Below are positions 1 to 13,148 of a stretch of 64,000 bases of DNA, in pieces (positions within the stretch are counted from its first letter, which is position 1; the number at the start of each line of letters is the position of its first letter). The notes beneath the pieces are model-generated. The model had not been told where the DNA came from, ran no database searches, and was given only the letters and a program-made list of their open reading frames with translations. The position numbers and the translations under genes were made by a program. Source of the DNA: Diadema setosum. Its lineage: Eukaryota > Echinodermata > Echinoidea > Diadematoida > Diadematidae. The stretch spans positions 11,760,788 through 11,824,787 of the forward strand of contig NC_092701.1 of assembly GCF_964275005.1 (NCBI RefSeq), in the 5' to 3' direction.

Positions 1-1
1 T

Positions 2-311
2 GGGATCCAGACTCGAAACGTCACCTGCCAGGATCAGGACAATGTTACGGTCAGTGATTCTAACTGCGGAGGGGCACGCCCCAACGACACCCAGGTCTGC
101 TCTTTGGATGACTGCCCTGCCTACTCCTACCGGGTTGGCAACTTTTCAGAAGTAAGCACCTTACACTTGTACATAATTATGCACAGCAATGACTGGTTAG
201 TGGTGACAGTAGTGATGATGGTAATGATGGTGATGGTGATGATGGTGATGATGATGATGATGATGATGACGGCGATGATGATGATGATGGTGGTGGTGAT
301 GGTGATGATGG

Positions 312-355
<44 letters not shown>

Positions 356-434
356 TTGATGATGATGTTGATGATGCTGATGATGATGTTGATGGTGGTA
401 GTGTTGGGAGTTGTGGTTTAGTGATGAAGATGAA

Positions 435-465
<31 letters not shown>

Positions 466-605
466 ATACATAGCTACATAATAAAGTACATGATTTTTTT
501 TAGCACTGCTACCACTGCCACTGATGGAATGTATGTGATGGTAACAAAGGTGTTGGTATTGATGTTGATGGTGGTAGTGTTGGCGGTTGTGGTTTAGTGA
601 TGATA

Positions 606-661
<56 letters not shown>

Positions 662-3557
662 ACTCAACTACATGATAAACTCGGTGATGTGTAGCACTGC
701 TGCCACTACTGCCGGGACCTGTGTGATGGTAATGAAGGCGTTGGTGATACGGATAATGATGATATATGATGCTGGCGAGTGTCTTGAGTATGATGATGAT
801 GGTGAGGGTATCTTGATGACAAAAATTGGCTATGGTAGCAGTGAAGATGATGATAATGGCAGTGTCAATGCCAATCATGATATTAGGAGTGGTGCTGGTA
901 GTGTTGATGATGAAGGTGTAGTGGTGCTGATGATGAGGGTGTCTTGATAGTAACAATGGGAGATGCTAGTGGTAGTGATGCTAATTATGGTGCTGGTGGT
1001 GATAGTGATAGCGTTTGTGGTGCTTATGATGATGAGCCTGTTGTTGATTTTAAAGTAAAATATCCAAGGTGTGGACTCAAAGGCAGAGTAATGTACGTAC
1101 AGCCAGATGAGGTAGAGTATTACATCACATACTATGGAGAGGTAAAACTACAGGGGAAATCTGAAAATGAAGATTACGATATGATGCTCGTAATACTGAT
1201 TATGATGATTACTGTGATTATAGTAATGATGGAATTGATGAAGTCATGAGACATGACAAAATGATAGAACTTTGCAGCCCTTACAACCCTTTTATCAAGG
1301 CAAAACTTCTAGTGCAGACAGCAACATTAGGGCATTACATATAGGCATTGACTTCTGTCTAGCGGCAATTGACTTTAAAAAGACAATGCGAATTGCAACA
1401 GTTCTAAATAGATGTCTTTGTACATGTTGCCAATGGGAATAAACTGTATTGTGGATATAAGTATTGTATGATTCTGGAATCAAAACTCATGGGCTATCAC
1501 ATATTGTGGGTTTTTTCATCGAAGTTCCTAGTAAAAGCATTTTTCTACTTTTTTATTCAATGAATCTGAACGCAAGGTGACACTTTACTTTTAATCAAAA
1601 TTGATCATCAGTTTTTCCTTTCAACAAGCCCTCAGTTTGTGAGTTTTGCAGTGTTGGATTCATCTTACATCTCTTATTTGTACATCTCCACCTCCCTCCC
1701 ATTAGTGTTCAGTCACATGTGGAGATGGAGTGCAGACCCGCAACGTCAGTTGCTATGACGATGATGGAAACGAAGTCGACGATAGCTTCTGCGTCAACCA
1801 GACCGCACCGGACACGACCCAGGCCTGCAACGACGGGGACTGCGTGATTGCCAACCCTAGTAAGGACTCCCCCTGTGTTTTTTTTTTGTAGTATAAACTG
1901 TATTAAGGCAAACACCTACAATGTCCCCCCCCCCCCCCCCCTCCCCTTTAGCTCTCTCTGAGATGAGCCTACCATTTTCCAGTGGTTTCACCAGTGGCAA
2001 ATTTGATTTATGTAAATAAAACTCTTTTATTAGGCTAAAGAAACCCCTCCACCTGCCTTGAATAAATCCTTGATTTTTTACTAATTCTACTTCACCAGGC
2101 CAGCTTTCAGAGTAAGTCAAGATTTTTGTGAAGAGTTCAAACCTCAGGTTCACATTTGAATATATTTGTAACTTTTTTTAGGGGCATGATTTTTTTTTTT
2201 TTTCAAAATTTCATCTTCAGATAATGTGCTAATTGCTCCTCCAAAGTGTCACTTGGTTCAAATTAGGAGTGGTGGTAGCTTCCCAGATGGGCAAATTATT
2301 TGATGTATAGGGCCCCAATTTTTATCTTTCTCTTTCTTCTTTAACCCGTTGAGGACGGTTTGATTTTGCTACAGCACGCATTTCCCATAGACGCCTGCCC
2401 GAGTATACTCGGGACTCGTCCTAAACGGGTTGAGACAACAACAACCACCAGATGGCATGATCAAACAGTCAACAGTAATGAACAGCAATATTCATGTTTT
2501 TTATCCAAATAATCTGAAATGTACTCATTTTCTTGGGATGAGCTCAAACTGAGTACATTTTCTGTGGCTATCTTTATGAGGAGTTATGATATCTAGTCCC
2601 ATAGGTTTGAAGCTACATTATGTATGTCACAGCAGGCAGTCATTGATTTCTGTTTGTTTGTTTGTTTGTTTTCCTAGCTTGCGGTGACGCTGTGAATGGA
2701 AGCAGCGTGCTAGAAGGCAACCTCACCAGTCCGGGCTTCCCCGGGGCCTCCCCTGCCAATCTCTCCTGCCCCATCGTCTTCATCCCCCCGCAAGGCTACT
2801 TCTTGGTGATCGTCTTCGACGTCTACGACTTGGATAAGAATTGCGGGGAGAGGGTCACGGTAGGTGCAGAATGCATTGCATCTTGGGATGGGGTGATACG
2901 GTGGGGGGGGGGGGGGGATAGTATTGTGACTGCCTATCATCCAAAACCATGAAAACCAGGCAAGCAGATTCTGCTCTTGGTTTCGGATGTTGGTAGCAGG
3001 AGGTGCGCTTCAGCAAGATGCAACTGCCAGCTGCTAGGATGTACTGAGATGTGAGAATGCCCACCAAAGTCCTGTGATGATTTGCAACCACACAAATTTA
3101 TGCCTACCTTTCCATTTCCAATGGAGGTCGCCAAGTCTTAGTCTCTTAGTCACAAGCTTTTGTTCGAGATGGATAATGTTTGGTTTATCCCATGGATGAT
3201 AGGTGGAAAGAAAATGGAAAAATTGTACCAGTGGTACTATTTTGCATGCTGCAATGTACATGTGCAACTGTACCTTGCTAGGAATGAAAGAAAACAATCA
3301 AATGCTGTGTTTTAACATGGTCCAAAATATGTCTATTTTAATATTTTAATGTACTCTGCTGTACTTGTTTTCTTTCTCTTCAGTTTACGGGAGACCAATC
3401 TGGTTTCTACGATGTCTGCCAGGGAGTGGTGGTCACTCCCATCAACCTGTCCTTCACCGCCGACTCTATGGTCACAATGGAGTACATCACCGATGATGAC
3501 CTGTCCAACACACCAGTCTACTCTGGCACCTGGAGATATGTACAAAGCGTTATTTAA
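2..3557 (+). CDS. Thrombospondin type 1 repeat and CUB domain protein, 3' end (partial)
   Basis: Four exons join in phase: 2-151 (cut by the window edge), 1706-1859, 2678-2859 and 3384-3557, giving 219 residues and a TAA stop at 3555-3557. Donors are GTAAGC, GTAAGG and GTAGGT; acceptors follow pyrimidine tracts. The first exon ends one thrombospondin type 1 repeat (GIQTRNVTC, final Cys in DDCP). The next repeat begins YSYRVGNFSE, crosses the intron into CSVTCGDGVQTRNVSC and ends DGDC. The last two exons form one CUB domain of about 117 residues with four cysteines and the typical LTSPGFP and FxVYDLD pattern, ending at the stop. Such modules bind extracellular matrix or glycans, so the product is probably secreted. 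The order TSR-TSR-CUB recalls ADAMTS13 or ADAMTS-like proteins, but no protease part is visible, so the family is not fixed. Confidence 0.85.
211..661. repeat. (ATG)n microsatellite in the TSR gene intron
   Basis: GAT/ATG trinucleotide runs cover 211-465 and 597-661. Between them a 40-base block (389-428 and 563-602) occurs twice in direct orientation with one mismatch, so the array grew partly by local duplication. Degenerate ATG repeats continue to about 1240. The long Met-rich and His-rich open frames here are artefacts of the repeat. Confidence 0.95.
2341..2433. mobile_element. piggyBac-like MITE, copy 1
   Basis: A 93-bp palindromic element begins TTAACCCGTTGAGGACG and ends with its inverse, the final TTAA having decayed to TTGA. 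It holds the inner palindrome CCCGAGTATACTCGGG. The TTAA target and CCC ends are those of piggyBac elements. Three more copies lie at 54010, 55840 and 61924. This copy sits in the intron before the CUB exons. Confidence 0.75.
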
Positions 3558-5032
3558 GGTGTGGTGTTGCCTCTCATCAGAGAACCCTTCTTCATACTCA
3601 TTCTTAAAGTGAGGGAACTTAGTTGCAGGAATATTTAGCCTATCATTGAATTGGCAATGCTAAATCTACATTGAGAAGTCGGAGAGAGAAAAAAAAAAAT
3701 GCCCATTTGAGACAGGCATAAAAACAGTTATCCTCTAAAATATGTTGCCTATTTAAGAATCGGGCAAGTATTTCCTTTCCTCACACAACCCTTCAGATCT
3801 ATCCTATTAAATCCCGTGGGAATTTGCTGCAGAAATCATTGTCCTGTCATCAAATTGGCAACCCTAGATCTTACTGCATATCTTATATGTAGAGAAGTTG
3901 AGAGAGAGAAAATTGAAAATGATTTTGATAACTTTACTCTTCTAAATTGTGTTGCCAGTATATCATAAAGCAACACATAATATAGGAATCGGTTAAATTT
4001 GGCAATACAGAGGAATATATAGAGGAATTAGAAATTTGGCAATACAGAGGTTCGAATTCTTGCAAATTCTACAACTGAAACAGAAAGAAGTACACTAATA
4101 CAGTAGGTGTAAGAGCTCATCTGACTTAAGTCCATGACGAGTAACAGGAAAGATTCTTTTTTTTTTTTTTTTTTTCTTCTTTTTTTTACGGCACCTACTG
4201 GTGATAAAAGGCATACATCTGTTGCAATATGCCAAAGTCCTTTGTAAAATGTGACTTCTGGAAATTCTGCCCAATCTGAAACGAGCAGAACTGGTATTTT
4301 ATGGGAGAAGGTTATAGAGACCATGGATCACATTTTGATTGAATTTGCATGGATCATACATTAGATTTTCAACTTCCTTGAAGATCTGTCAGAAGATTAG
4401 GGGGGGGGGGGGGGAGGGAACAGGCACTTTTGACAAAAATATGTAGTGGTGACCTAACTGTGCAAAAGTATTCTGTTATGTAAAGCAACTTGCCGAAGTT
4501 TTAGTCTGATGTCATTATTGCATTTTATATGTGAGTACATTCACTTGGAGGCTCCAAAATTTTTAAAGGTGAAACATTATTTGTTTCATTCTCTTTGCAG
4601 AAGATGCTGTGATGTCCCAAGCCAGGGAAACGACGGAGAATGCTGGTTATATGCGCTTGTATTGTATGTAGTTTTCATCCATTGTATATGACTTATATTT
4701 ATGTGACTCGTACATCCAACAATTATTACTAATACTTGGAAACCTTGAAAGATATACGTAGCTCTTGAAAAGAAAAAAAAAAAATCTGTTTTATCATATA
4801 TATATATATATATGAGGAAAAAGTGACTGTAACAAATATGAACCTATTTATGTCTCATTTTAGTATTCAGAGTTTAGACATACATGTCATGTTTGTAGTA
4901 AGATTGTGCTTCATGAAAATATACAGTATTTTTGAATACTTGTATTGTGTACAGAGCTTTAAACGGGTTTTCCATTTTTCCTATTTTATTACCTTGTAAT
5001 TTTGTTATTTTTACAAATTATCAAAAGTATTG

Positions 5033-5269
5033 AATAAATATGGTCTTCGGTGTGTTAACTGTCTTTATTTGTAGTTTCAGTACTTTATGATGGACAAACC
5101 TGTGTAATATTCTAGCAGACTGCTCTGGAAAACTTTCCAAGATATGCGGCGAAGAACTTGTGTTTATTCGAGCTGGTTTTATCTTGACAAGTTCAGACTT
5201 TCTGATATCTACTGGATGTGGTTTTCATAGGTGAAACTTCTTAGCATTTCTTAATGTGTGTACAATAAA
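5033..5269 (+). promoter_or_regulatory. Candidate polyadenylation signals of the TSR-CUB gene
   Basis: AATAAA occurs at 5033-5038 and 5264-5269, and again at 5989-5994. Each lies in AT-rich sequence after the stop at 3557. Either of the first two would give a 3' UTR of 1.5-1.7 kb. Which one is used cannot be told from sequence. Confidence 0.35.
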
Positions 5270-5299
5270 TGTACTTGTTTCATTCCATATACTTTCTAT

Positions 5300-7640
5300 G
5301 TGTATTTTTTTTTCTTTCATGTAGTTCAGGATTTAGTTTCTTAGTGTCATGCTCTTCAAAGTACATTGTGCATGTAAATTAGTGTTACTGCTCTACCTCG
5401 CTGATTGATGAAGTCTACTGAAATTGAATTGCTGATCTAAAATTTGCGGTAGTCCGTGACAGAAGTTGTTCATAAGACTTACATAGCCCTTGTGCTTATC
5501 AAGAATTCAAATGCATGTAGTGTATAGTTTTAAACAGACAATACCAACTGCCATTTAAAAAGGACACCCCAAATCTGTTTTGCAACATGGTTTGAAGTAC
5601 TCCTTTACAAAGGCAGTAGTACCTCTGTGGTTGTTCTGGTTTCTTGTTTTTTAATAAAAATTTTGTGAGTACAATATCTGTTAAAAAAAAAAAAAAACAC
5701 ATGAAAGCCACCATTTTGGAAAGATTTAAACGTATCTGGTTCCATTATTTAAAAAGAAAAAGAGCCAATGTTACCCTACTGAGTTTTAGTGATGTTACCA
5801 CGCTGTTAACTTTTTTTTTGGGGGGGGGGGGGCATGTTCATCTTAAGCACTTGCTGCAAAATAAAATACTTCCAAATGACTTATGGGGGATTTTACAATT
5901 TGACTAGAGATGGATTTTTTTTAATGTTTCTGAGTCTTCTGTATTTTAAAGAAAGATTTTTAATGCACAATGTATCTGAAAAAATGACAATAAAGACCCA
6001 TATTTTGTAATTAAACTATGCATCTCATGTGTTTGTGTTTGTTAGTAACCTTTTACTCTGTAACTTTTACAGTATATTATTGGCATTTCAGATCTGATTG
6101 ATGACAAACAGCTACGTGAATTAAGATTCCACACATTTGACACAGATGAGGATCTTTGAGTACTTAGTGCTCCAAGCATTCATAAACATTGCACACATAC
6201 AATCGAAGTCAGTACATTGTACCATTACAATGACAAAGAAAGATCCAACTTGATTTTGATTTTGTTTGTTTGAATAGAAGTACATTGTACATGTAGCTGT
6301 GAGATAATGACTTCTCTATGAAGAACCAAAAGAATCAGTCGTAATTACACTGTGTTTTGATTCTATTGAAAATCAAATGAAAAATGTTTCCTGAGGTTTA
6401 GAACTTCTAAGTATTTTTTTTTAAACTTTAACTCATTTACAAGGTCTACCACAAAATTATTCACACACACACACACACACACACTCACATAAACACTTTA
6501 TACAGAGTATTCTTTATTCACATTTTGTTCAATAATATTGAAATCAGAAATCGCATTAAAAAAATGATAGTATCTACACCAGTATTCCACTCACTAGTAC
6601 CTTGATGACATCCAAAAATTTGTCCATGCAGAAAAATTATACAGATTGATGCAAAGACATGGATCCATGTGCACATAAATGTATATGGATATATATGTGA
6701 CCTTGCATTACAAAACCAGAGGTACGAGAGGAGTCACAACAGTCTTATTCGATTTGATGCCATTCTCGTAGCTGCCACTAAAAATATTGAACTATGTGTC
6801 TACTCATCTACCCCACAAATACGTAGGATGACGATGGATTCACATCTTATTGTGTAATGACCAGCTTTTCTCTTCGGAAGATATGTCTTTATGATCGTAA
6901 TTACTTTTTGCTATCCCTATTTATAAACGATCGGCGGTAGACGATGGTAAAGACACTGGGGTGCGCAGATAGAAATTGCTTGAATATTACTGAAATACTG
7001 TAAATATAAAAATTACTTGACTGTGCATGTTTTGACATTTATCTGACATGTAAATTTAGAAAGAAATATATTTGAAGATTATACCATATTAGTTTCATTT
7101 GTCGGAAATGATCAAAAAAGTGATAAAACCAGTTTTCCATGAGGATAAAATTTCAAACACCTTCACAACATACAGCTCAGATTTATACTTTTGCATAATT
7201 TTTTGTATGGGATTGACTTGTTTTATATGCTTTATCATTAGGCAAAATTTCATTCCATTTGATATATATGTATAATAGAGCAGCATAAATTGGGTATTAT
7301 GTTAGCATTAAAATGAATCTTCAGATTGCTCAGGAAGATGGCAGCTTCAAGCTTCGAACATCAAAGGCACATGCACCTGTGAAATTCATGTCCAGCCATA
7401 GAAAACTGACAGCTTGTTTAATAATTATAGCCCGTTGGGACTCCACCTCGTGAACCCCCTTGACAAAATCAATGAAAAGTTGCACACCCTAATTTTGTGT
7501 GATTACTCAAAAGAGGTGAAATGGGTCAACCTACGTGTAGTTGATCATGTTTTCTGAAAGAGCAATTGTTTCTACATTCTTAAGTTTGGGATCATTCAAC
7601 AAATCATAACATAACACATTATTTTCTTTCTTTTTTTTAA
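5300..7640. other. Intergenic, no gene seen
   Basis: The stretch is AT-rich with scattered stops in all frames, a poly-G run near 5819-5832 and a short (CA)n at 6463-6484. I see no splice-linked coding frames and no recognisable mobile element. Confidence 0.6.
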
Positions 7641-7642
7641 AG

Positions 7643-7729
7643 GAAAAATGAATATTCCTTTCACTTGTGACAGACTATGTTTATGTTTACTTCTAATGTT
7701 TATAGTAATATTTCCCTTGCCTGAAAAAG
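7643..7729 (+). CDS. Orphan signal-peptide-like exon (tentative)
   Basis: A strong pyrimidine tract ends in TTTAAAG at 7642, followed by GAAAA and an ATG at 7648. The open frame reads MNIPFTCDR, then the hydrophobic stretch LCLCLLLMFIVIFPLP, then EK, and stops at a consensus donor AAAAAG|GTAAGC at 7729/7730. The layout is what a signal-peptide exon looks like: a short polar N-terminus, about 16 hydrophobic residues and an exact donor. No partner exon was found downstream on this strand before the FMO gene, and no homologue is recognised. It may be chance. Confidence 0.22.
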
Positions 7730-8015
7730 GTAAGCAAGGCATTTTTTATTATGCTAAAAATAAGAAAATATGTAGGATTCTCTTCACATTTATTCATACT
7801 GTCCTATTTTGACATCAAAAAGAGAAGAAAGATTTTAGTACAGTAATGAAAACTTATGAAGATTAATAAAGTTTGAATGGCTTGTTCGGTTTTCCAAAAC
7901 CTTACCAATGTGTGCTATTAATTACTCTGCATTCAGTAAGTTCATAAATGTAATTGGATTTGAATCCCCTCTAATGTTTTCTGGTGAGATTTACAATGTA
8001 TCACCTACCTGTGTG

Positions 8016-8988
8016 GGGCAGATATGTGAAAAAGATGCTCACATCCGGCGGAAAGTATTAAAATTTTGCATATAGGGGTATTTTGGGGCACTGATTTCAA
8101 AAATTGCCGGATCCAAGAGATCTGGCCACGGGTTCGGCCGCCATTTTGAATTCCAATGTGGCCACCGTCAATGATCCCTATCTTCAGCTCTGAATGTCAT
8201 AAGCCATTGGCATTTGATACATAAAAGCATGGTGACATGATGTCTTCAATAACAGACTTATTTGATATGTCTGACAAGCTGCACGGCAGCCAAATTGAAT
8301 TTTTATACAAAGTTGCCATGTTGGAGTGTTGAAAATCTCTATCTCGGGTTTGTAAATTAGGCTACCTGATTGAGCGCGCATTTGTAACTGATGGAGTGCG
8401 CGCTGCTATATTTACATTGTGACGTCGGTGAAAGGTGCATTATGCTTCTTTTTTGCTGCACTTTTTGACATGCCCGTGGATGTTAGTCGTGGTGTTTGTC
8501 TTCGTAGCCACATTGGAATTCAAAATAGCAGGCATTGCGTATGTCAGACACATCACATTAGTTAATATTTGAACTCAGTATGTTAACATACTTGTTTACA
8601 CCTAATTTCAGCGTCACTCACCACTTAGAAATTGAGATAGGGATTTTGAATATTTCATCGAGGCGGCCATATTGGAATTCAAAATGGCGGCCATTCGATG
8701 TTTGTCAGACACTTCAAATCAATCTGTCATCAAATTCAATATGTCAAAACGCTCATGTGTACCAAATTTTGGTGCCACAGGTCATTCAGAACTGAAGATA
8801 CGGATCTTTAGATTTGTTTTGTGATGGCGGCCATATTGGAATTCAAAATGGCGGCCGATCCCGTGGTCAGATCTCTTGGATCCGGCAATATTTGAAATCA
8901 GCGCCCCAAAATACCCCCATATACAAAATTTCATACTTTCCGCCGGATGTGAGCATCTCGACCAAATTTTGTTACATATCTGCCCTAC
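8016..8988. mobile_element. 1-kb TIR element with repeated GGCCGCCATTTTG boxes
   Basis: About 190 bases at each end are inverted copies. They share GGCAGATATGT, then ATGCTCACATCCGGCGG, the GGGGTATTTTGGGGC block and CCGGATCCAAGAGATCT. The interior has no coding frame. The palindromic block GGCCGCCAT-TTGAATTCCAAT recurs at about 8138, 8503 (worn), 8660 and 8826. This is a non-autonomous DNA transposon of a family I cannot name. Confidence 0.8.
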
Positions 8989-9175
8989 TACATATGTACC
9001 TGTGCTAACATCCCATCATACTCTGGATCTAGCAGTTACTCTGTCTTCAGAGCTCCTTTTATACATGTAGTGTACATGCAGTATCAGCTTTAAAATTGTT
9101 GTTTCTCTGTCATTATAAACCAAATATGTTGTATTCCATTCTTTCAGTAAGCACATGCAAAATGCATTGCATTAC

Positions 9176-9226
9176 AAACACACACACACACAAACACAAA
9201 TACACACATACATACAGACACACTCA
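9176..9226. repeat. (CA)n microsatellite
   Basis: An interrupted CA dinucleotide tract with CAAACA and CATACATA variants lies in intergenic DNA. Confidence 0.8.
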
Positions 9227-9877
9227 CACCAACAAGACCCATAATCTACATGATGCATAATTGTTTAAAACACAATGCATGCAGTAATGCACAATACATG
9301 TAGCTGTCATTTATTCTAAAACCATTGTAGTTTGTGAATATGGTCTTGAAAGACACACTTGTGATTAAAAACTACAGCAATGAAATCAATTTTGTGAATA
9401 GCAGCTGACTTCTAAAATTTAAAACAAATGAAAAATGCTGTATATAGTGCACTTGATATATAGATCTATACGATATATATATATATTTTTTTTTTTTTTC
9501 CAAAGTACCTCCGGTACAATATTGGTTTAACTGATAAAAACTGGACAACAAAATCCTGTATGTTAAATTACAACGACACAATTTTCATTCGGATTGGATT
9601 GAGCAACACATGCACATGTACATTGTACATCTTAGGAAGATATCAAAATTGCAGGTTTCTTTTTTTTTTTTTTTTTTTTTTTGGTTAAATGATGCGAGGT
9701 CACAATTAAAATTTTTGCCCACAAATTTTTACTAAATTTGCTCTTTGATGACATTGATATAAAAAGGAGAAAAAAATTGTACCAACTGTAGCAAAACAGT
9801 GATTTGTAACAGTGACTGTACATTACAAGAGGTCAAAGTAGCTAAATTATGGACAAAAGAAGGATGATTCTACATTT

Positions 9878-10073
9878 AAGTGGAAATTCAATATAAAGAA
9901 ATCTGATATAACAAAATACCGCATATATCAAACTATTTCTCTGGTCCCAATAAATTTAGGTCCTTTGTTTTGTATTGGATAATTTGCCTATTGACTACTG
10001 ATATAACAAAATATGTGATATAAAGAACAAGTTGTCTTGGTCCCAAGGATCTTGTTATACTGAGTTTCCACTG
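9878..10073. mobile_element. 196-bp MITE with AGTGGAAA ends
   Basis: The left end, AAGTGGAAATTCAATATAA, is matched in inverse by the right end, TTATACTGAGTTTCCACT. The inner sequence repeats 'GATATAACAAAAT' and 'TGGTCCCAA', as in short Tc1/mariner-type MITEs. No coding capacity is present. Confidence 0.6.
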
Positions 10074-11879
10074 TAAATTATACTCATGTACAATTGATGT
10101 GATGACATTACTTTGTGATCAATGCTATGCACATGAGACTTTTGTCACTGTCCAAAAAAAGTTTTAAAATTCCATAAAATGTAAATCTTATATTTGATCA
10201 ATTCAAATGAAAAATTTCTTGACGCTACTCTTATCATGCTACTTAAAAACGCCAAAACATATATCTCAAAAGGGCTAAAAAATTCATCTTCCATCCTTTG
10301 GAATTTCCTTGCAATACATTGACAGGGTCTACCAAGAAACTTACTAGTATGTGGTCGGCACGATTTGTTATGATAATGAGGTGTTTACTAAGGAGTATTT
10401 TGAGGTCATAAAATGTAAAATATTTCGATTGTATGCATACAAATTTTCCTCTTCTACATATGTATCTCAATAGGCAAAACAACAATAAACCTGAGCATTT
10501 GCCTGTGTATTTTGAAATCATAAAATAATTTTGATTGTATGCATAGAACTTTTTCTTCTTCCACATATCATAATATGTAAAACAAAAATAAAATTGAGCA
10601 CTTGCCTGTGCAGTTCCTGAAATGTGGGGCAATTGTAATAATACTATTAGAAATTAGGAAACTCCCCAACTGCAAAATTGAGACATAAAAACACATCTTT
10701 TCATTGAACTGTTCACTAATGCTCAGTTTTAAGCTTATAATGAGAAGCTCTCACAGAACAGACTATAAGTTCTGCATTTTATAAATTGACATTTCATATT
10801 ACCATTATCATTTGCTCTGATCAAATCAAGTGTTACAATGACATTTGGCAAGAAGATCACACAGTTTAGTTCACAAAGTTGCAAATTAGTTGACAGCATT
10901 TGAGTTGATATCCTAACAACACATTCATATGTCACTCTTGATAAATTCTTGCTTGAAAGGAGCAAGTCTTGAAATAATAAACGTCACATATCATACACAT
11001 TACACTGCTCTCTCGTATGTTTGTTTATAAAACCGAGGAATATCACAAGTACACAAATACACGTGTAGTGTAAGGTGGGCCACAGAAAAGCCAAGGACTG
11101 GTGGGCCAAAACATTTACTGGCTGACTGTGCATCTTTTTAAATTTATGTTTGCATCTTTTAATAATCAATAACACCTAAAATGATACTCAACATAGCCAT
11201 ATTTCTCTTTGGAATGCATTTTGTTAGTATGCACAAATCTGACTTACGCACAATACAATGTTGTATTTCACACTTAACCTTTGCAAGCCTTTTTAGTAAA
11301 ATGCACAATTTTATGGCAAAGGTTGAGTCATACAGACATTTTATATTGTTCTATGATATTCATACAGTTGTAATATTGAAATCCATGCAAACTTTATTGC
11401 AGCTTACCACCATGTTTATGTTTTAGTTTGTTTGTTTTTAGTTGAATATCCAAGCAACTAGTTGAGATTTCCATTGGTTTCATCGGTACACATTACATGT
11501 ACACTGTATGACTACACTGTCCACATGACCCCCAGAGTCTAAGGCTGCATTCAATTGCTAAAAAGATAGCCAAACCATATACAATGTCAAACTGGGAGCG
11601 TTTTGAGTGCTCTGTGGAGAAAGTGACCTCATGAGCTACAGGTAGAGTCAGTTGGGTCACATGTTTTGTAGCAACAGGCTCATGCCCCTGTGGCATTTAA
11701 ATGCTGCATACAGGTGTCCCAAACAAAGAGAATAAACTCTTTGCATTATGACATACATGTAGATCGCGTTACGCACATTCTTCTCATGCCAACTTCTAGT
11801 ATGGTACACTTTTGGACCACTTTGTGTTTGAGTGCTCTCTAGCATGGTACGGTGCGGTATAGGTATACTTTTAGACAAT

Positions 11880-12117
11880 GATTCACGAAGGTGGTACAAT
11901 TGAAATCATGGTTTAAACCATGGACAATTTGTATGGAGCGCAGAGTGTCGCACTGCATGGCCTATTTCATTATAAAAGCAGTCATTTCGTTGACGAAATG
12001 ATCATTTTGTGACAGAATGACATCATTTTGTCGGCGAAATGACTGATTTCATAACGAAATAGGCCATGCGACACTTGGTTTAAAACATGGTTTCAATTGT
12101 TCCACCTACGTGAATTC
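11880..12117. mobile_element. Foldback MITE (palindrome of about 240 bp)
   Basis: The two halves are inverted copies. The left outer arm ATTCACGAAGGTGG matches the right CCACCTACGTGAAT, and ACAATTGAAA with CATGGTTTAAA recur inverted. AGGCCATGCGACAC and GTCATTTCG repeats fill the centre. The whole can form one long hairpin. It has no coding frame. Confidence 0.7.
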
Positions 12118-12763
12118 GGGCGTTAGAGTACATCAGGAAGTGGTCCACTTGTGGTAAGGTACAACAACCTGTATGGTACACTTTGAAAGCATTTGAGCGC
12201 TTCTCTGGCGTGGGTTAAGTATGGTACACTTCTAAAGAACATTAGAATGCACCCTAAGCTTCATGATGATACAAAATTTGGCTGTCACCTTCAGTCACCT
12301 TTGATACTTTTCAAATGAAAGAGTCAATTTCTGAGTCCCATGTTCCTCAATTCAATTCAGTACATTACAGTGTACAGCCATTTGAATCCTATAAAGTGCA
12401 CACTGGCCTGTGGAGGGCAGCATCCACTTTTGACACACTCTATCGAAGACAACTCTGGCTTTCACCACTGTGAAGTGGTACTACACTGAGTAAACCACTG
12501 CGAGGCATGGATGGCTGAATATGATAAACATACACTAAATCTTGGGTACTCATACAATTTTTATCAGCCATTTTTTTTTTTTTTTCATATCTTCAATTAC
12601 AATGATCCTTTGTTTTAATTCAGTTCAATTCTTATTTTATTTTTCAATGTGAATATAGACATTTCACTTTCTTTGGTATCAGAGAATAAGGTTTTACAAG
12701 CAAAACAAGGAAAATAACTCAGAAGAGTACACAATAATTCATACCTACAGCAGCATTTGATAC

Positions 12764-13148
12764 TTAAAGGGATCGTATTGTTTTGGTTGAGACCTATTTT
12801 CAGATTTCTAACATTTTTTGGTGAGATGAGAAACCTCTTATGAAATATGAAAGAGCATGTAATTCCATGAGGAATACAACTTTTATCTGATGAAAATTGG
12901 TTTTGAAATGGTTGAGATATCCAAAACAGAGTGATTCTAATAAGTGTGGGACCCACACTTTATTATGATTGCTTTGTTTTACTTCGTTTTGGATGTTTCA
13001 GTCATTCCAAACCCGATTTTCATCAAATAAACTTTGAATTCCTCTTAAAATGGTATGCTCTGTACTATTTAATAAGTGTTTTCTTGGTATCTCGCAAAAA
13101 GTTAAAAGCCCAATTCTCATCTCCACCAATACTGTACCATCCCTTTAA
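12764..13148. mobile_element. T2/Kolobok-like foldback MITE
   Basis: The 385-bp element is bounded by TTAA and begins TTAAAGGGATCGTA, ending CCATCCCTTTAA. The arms are about 190 bases each and meet at AAGTGTGGGACCCACACTT near 12950. Blocks such as GATGAAAATTGGTTT and ATATCCAAAAC recur inverted. The TTAAAGGRR terminus and TTAA target fit the T2 group of the Kolobok superfamily. Open frames of 106 and 113 codons across it have no recognisable similarity. Confidence 0.8.

Noticed and set aside
104-421. Met-rich open frame of 105 codons and the His-rich frame at 594-956
   Set aside because: Both are readings of the (ATG)n microsatellite in an intron; there is no domain and no splice logic.
944-1249. 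101-codon frame MIVTMGDASGSDANYGAG...
   Set aside because: It is continuous with degenerate ATG repeats inside the intron between two in-phase TSR exons, so it is not a gene.
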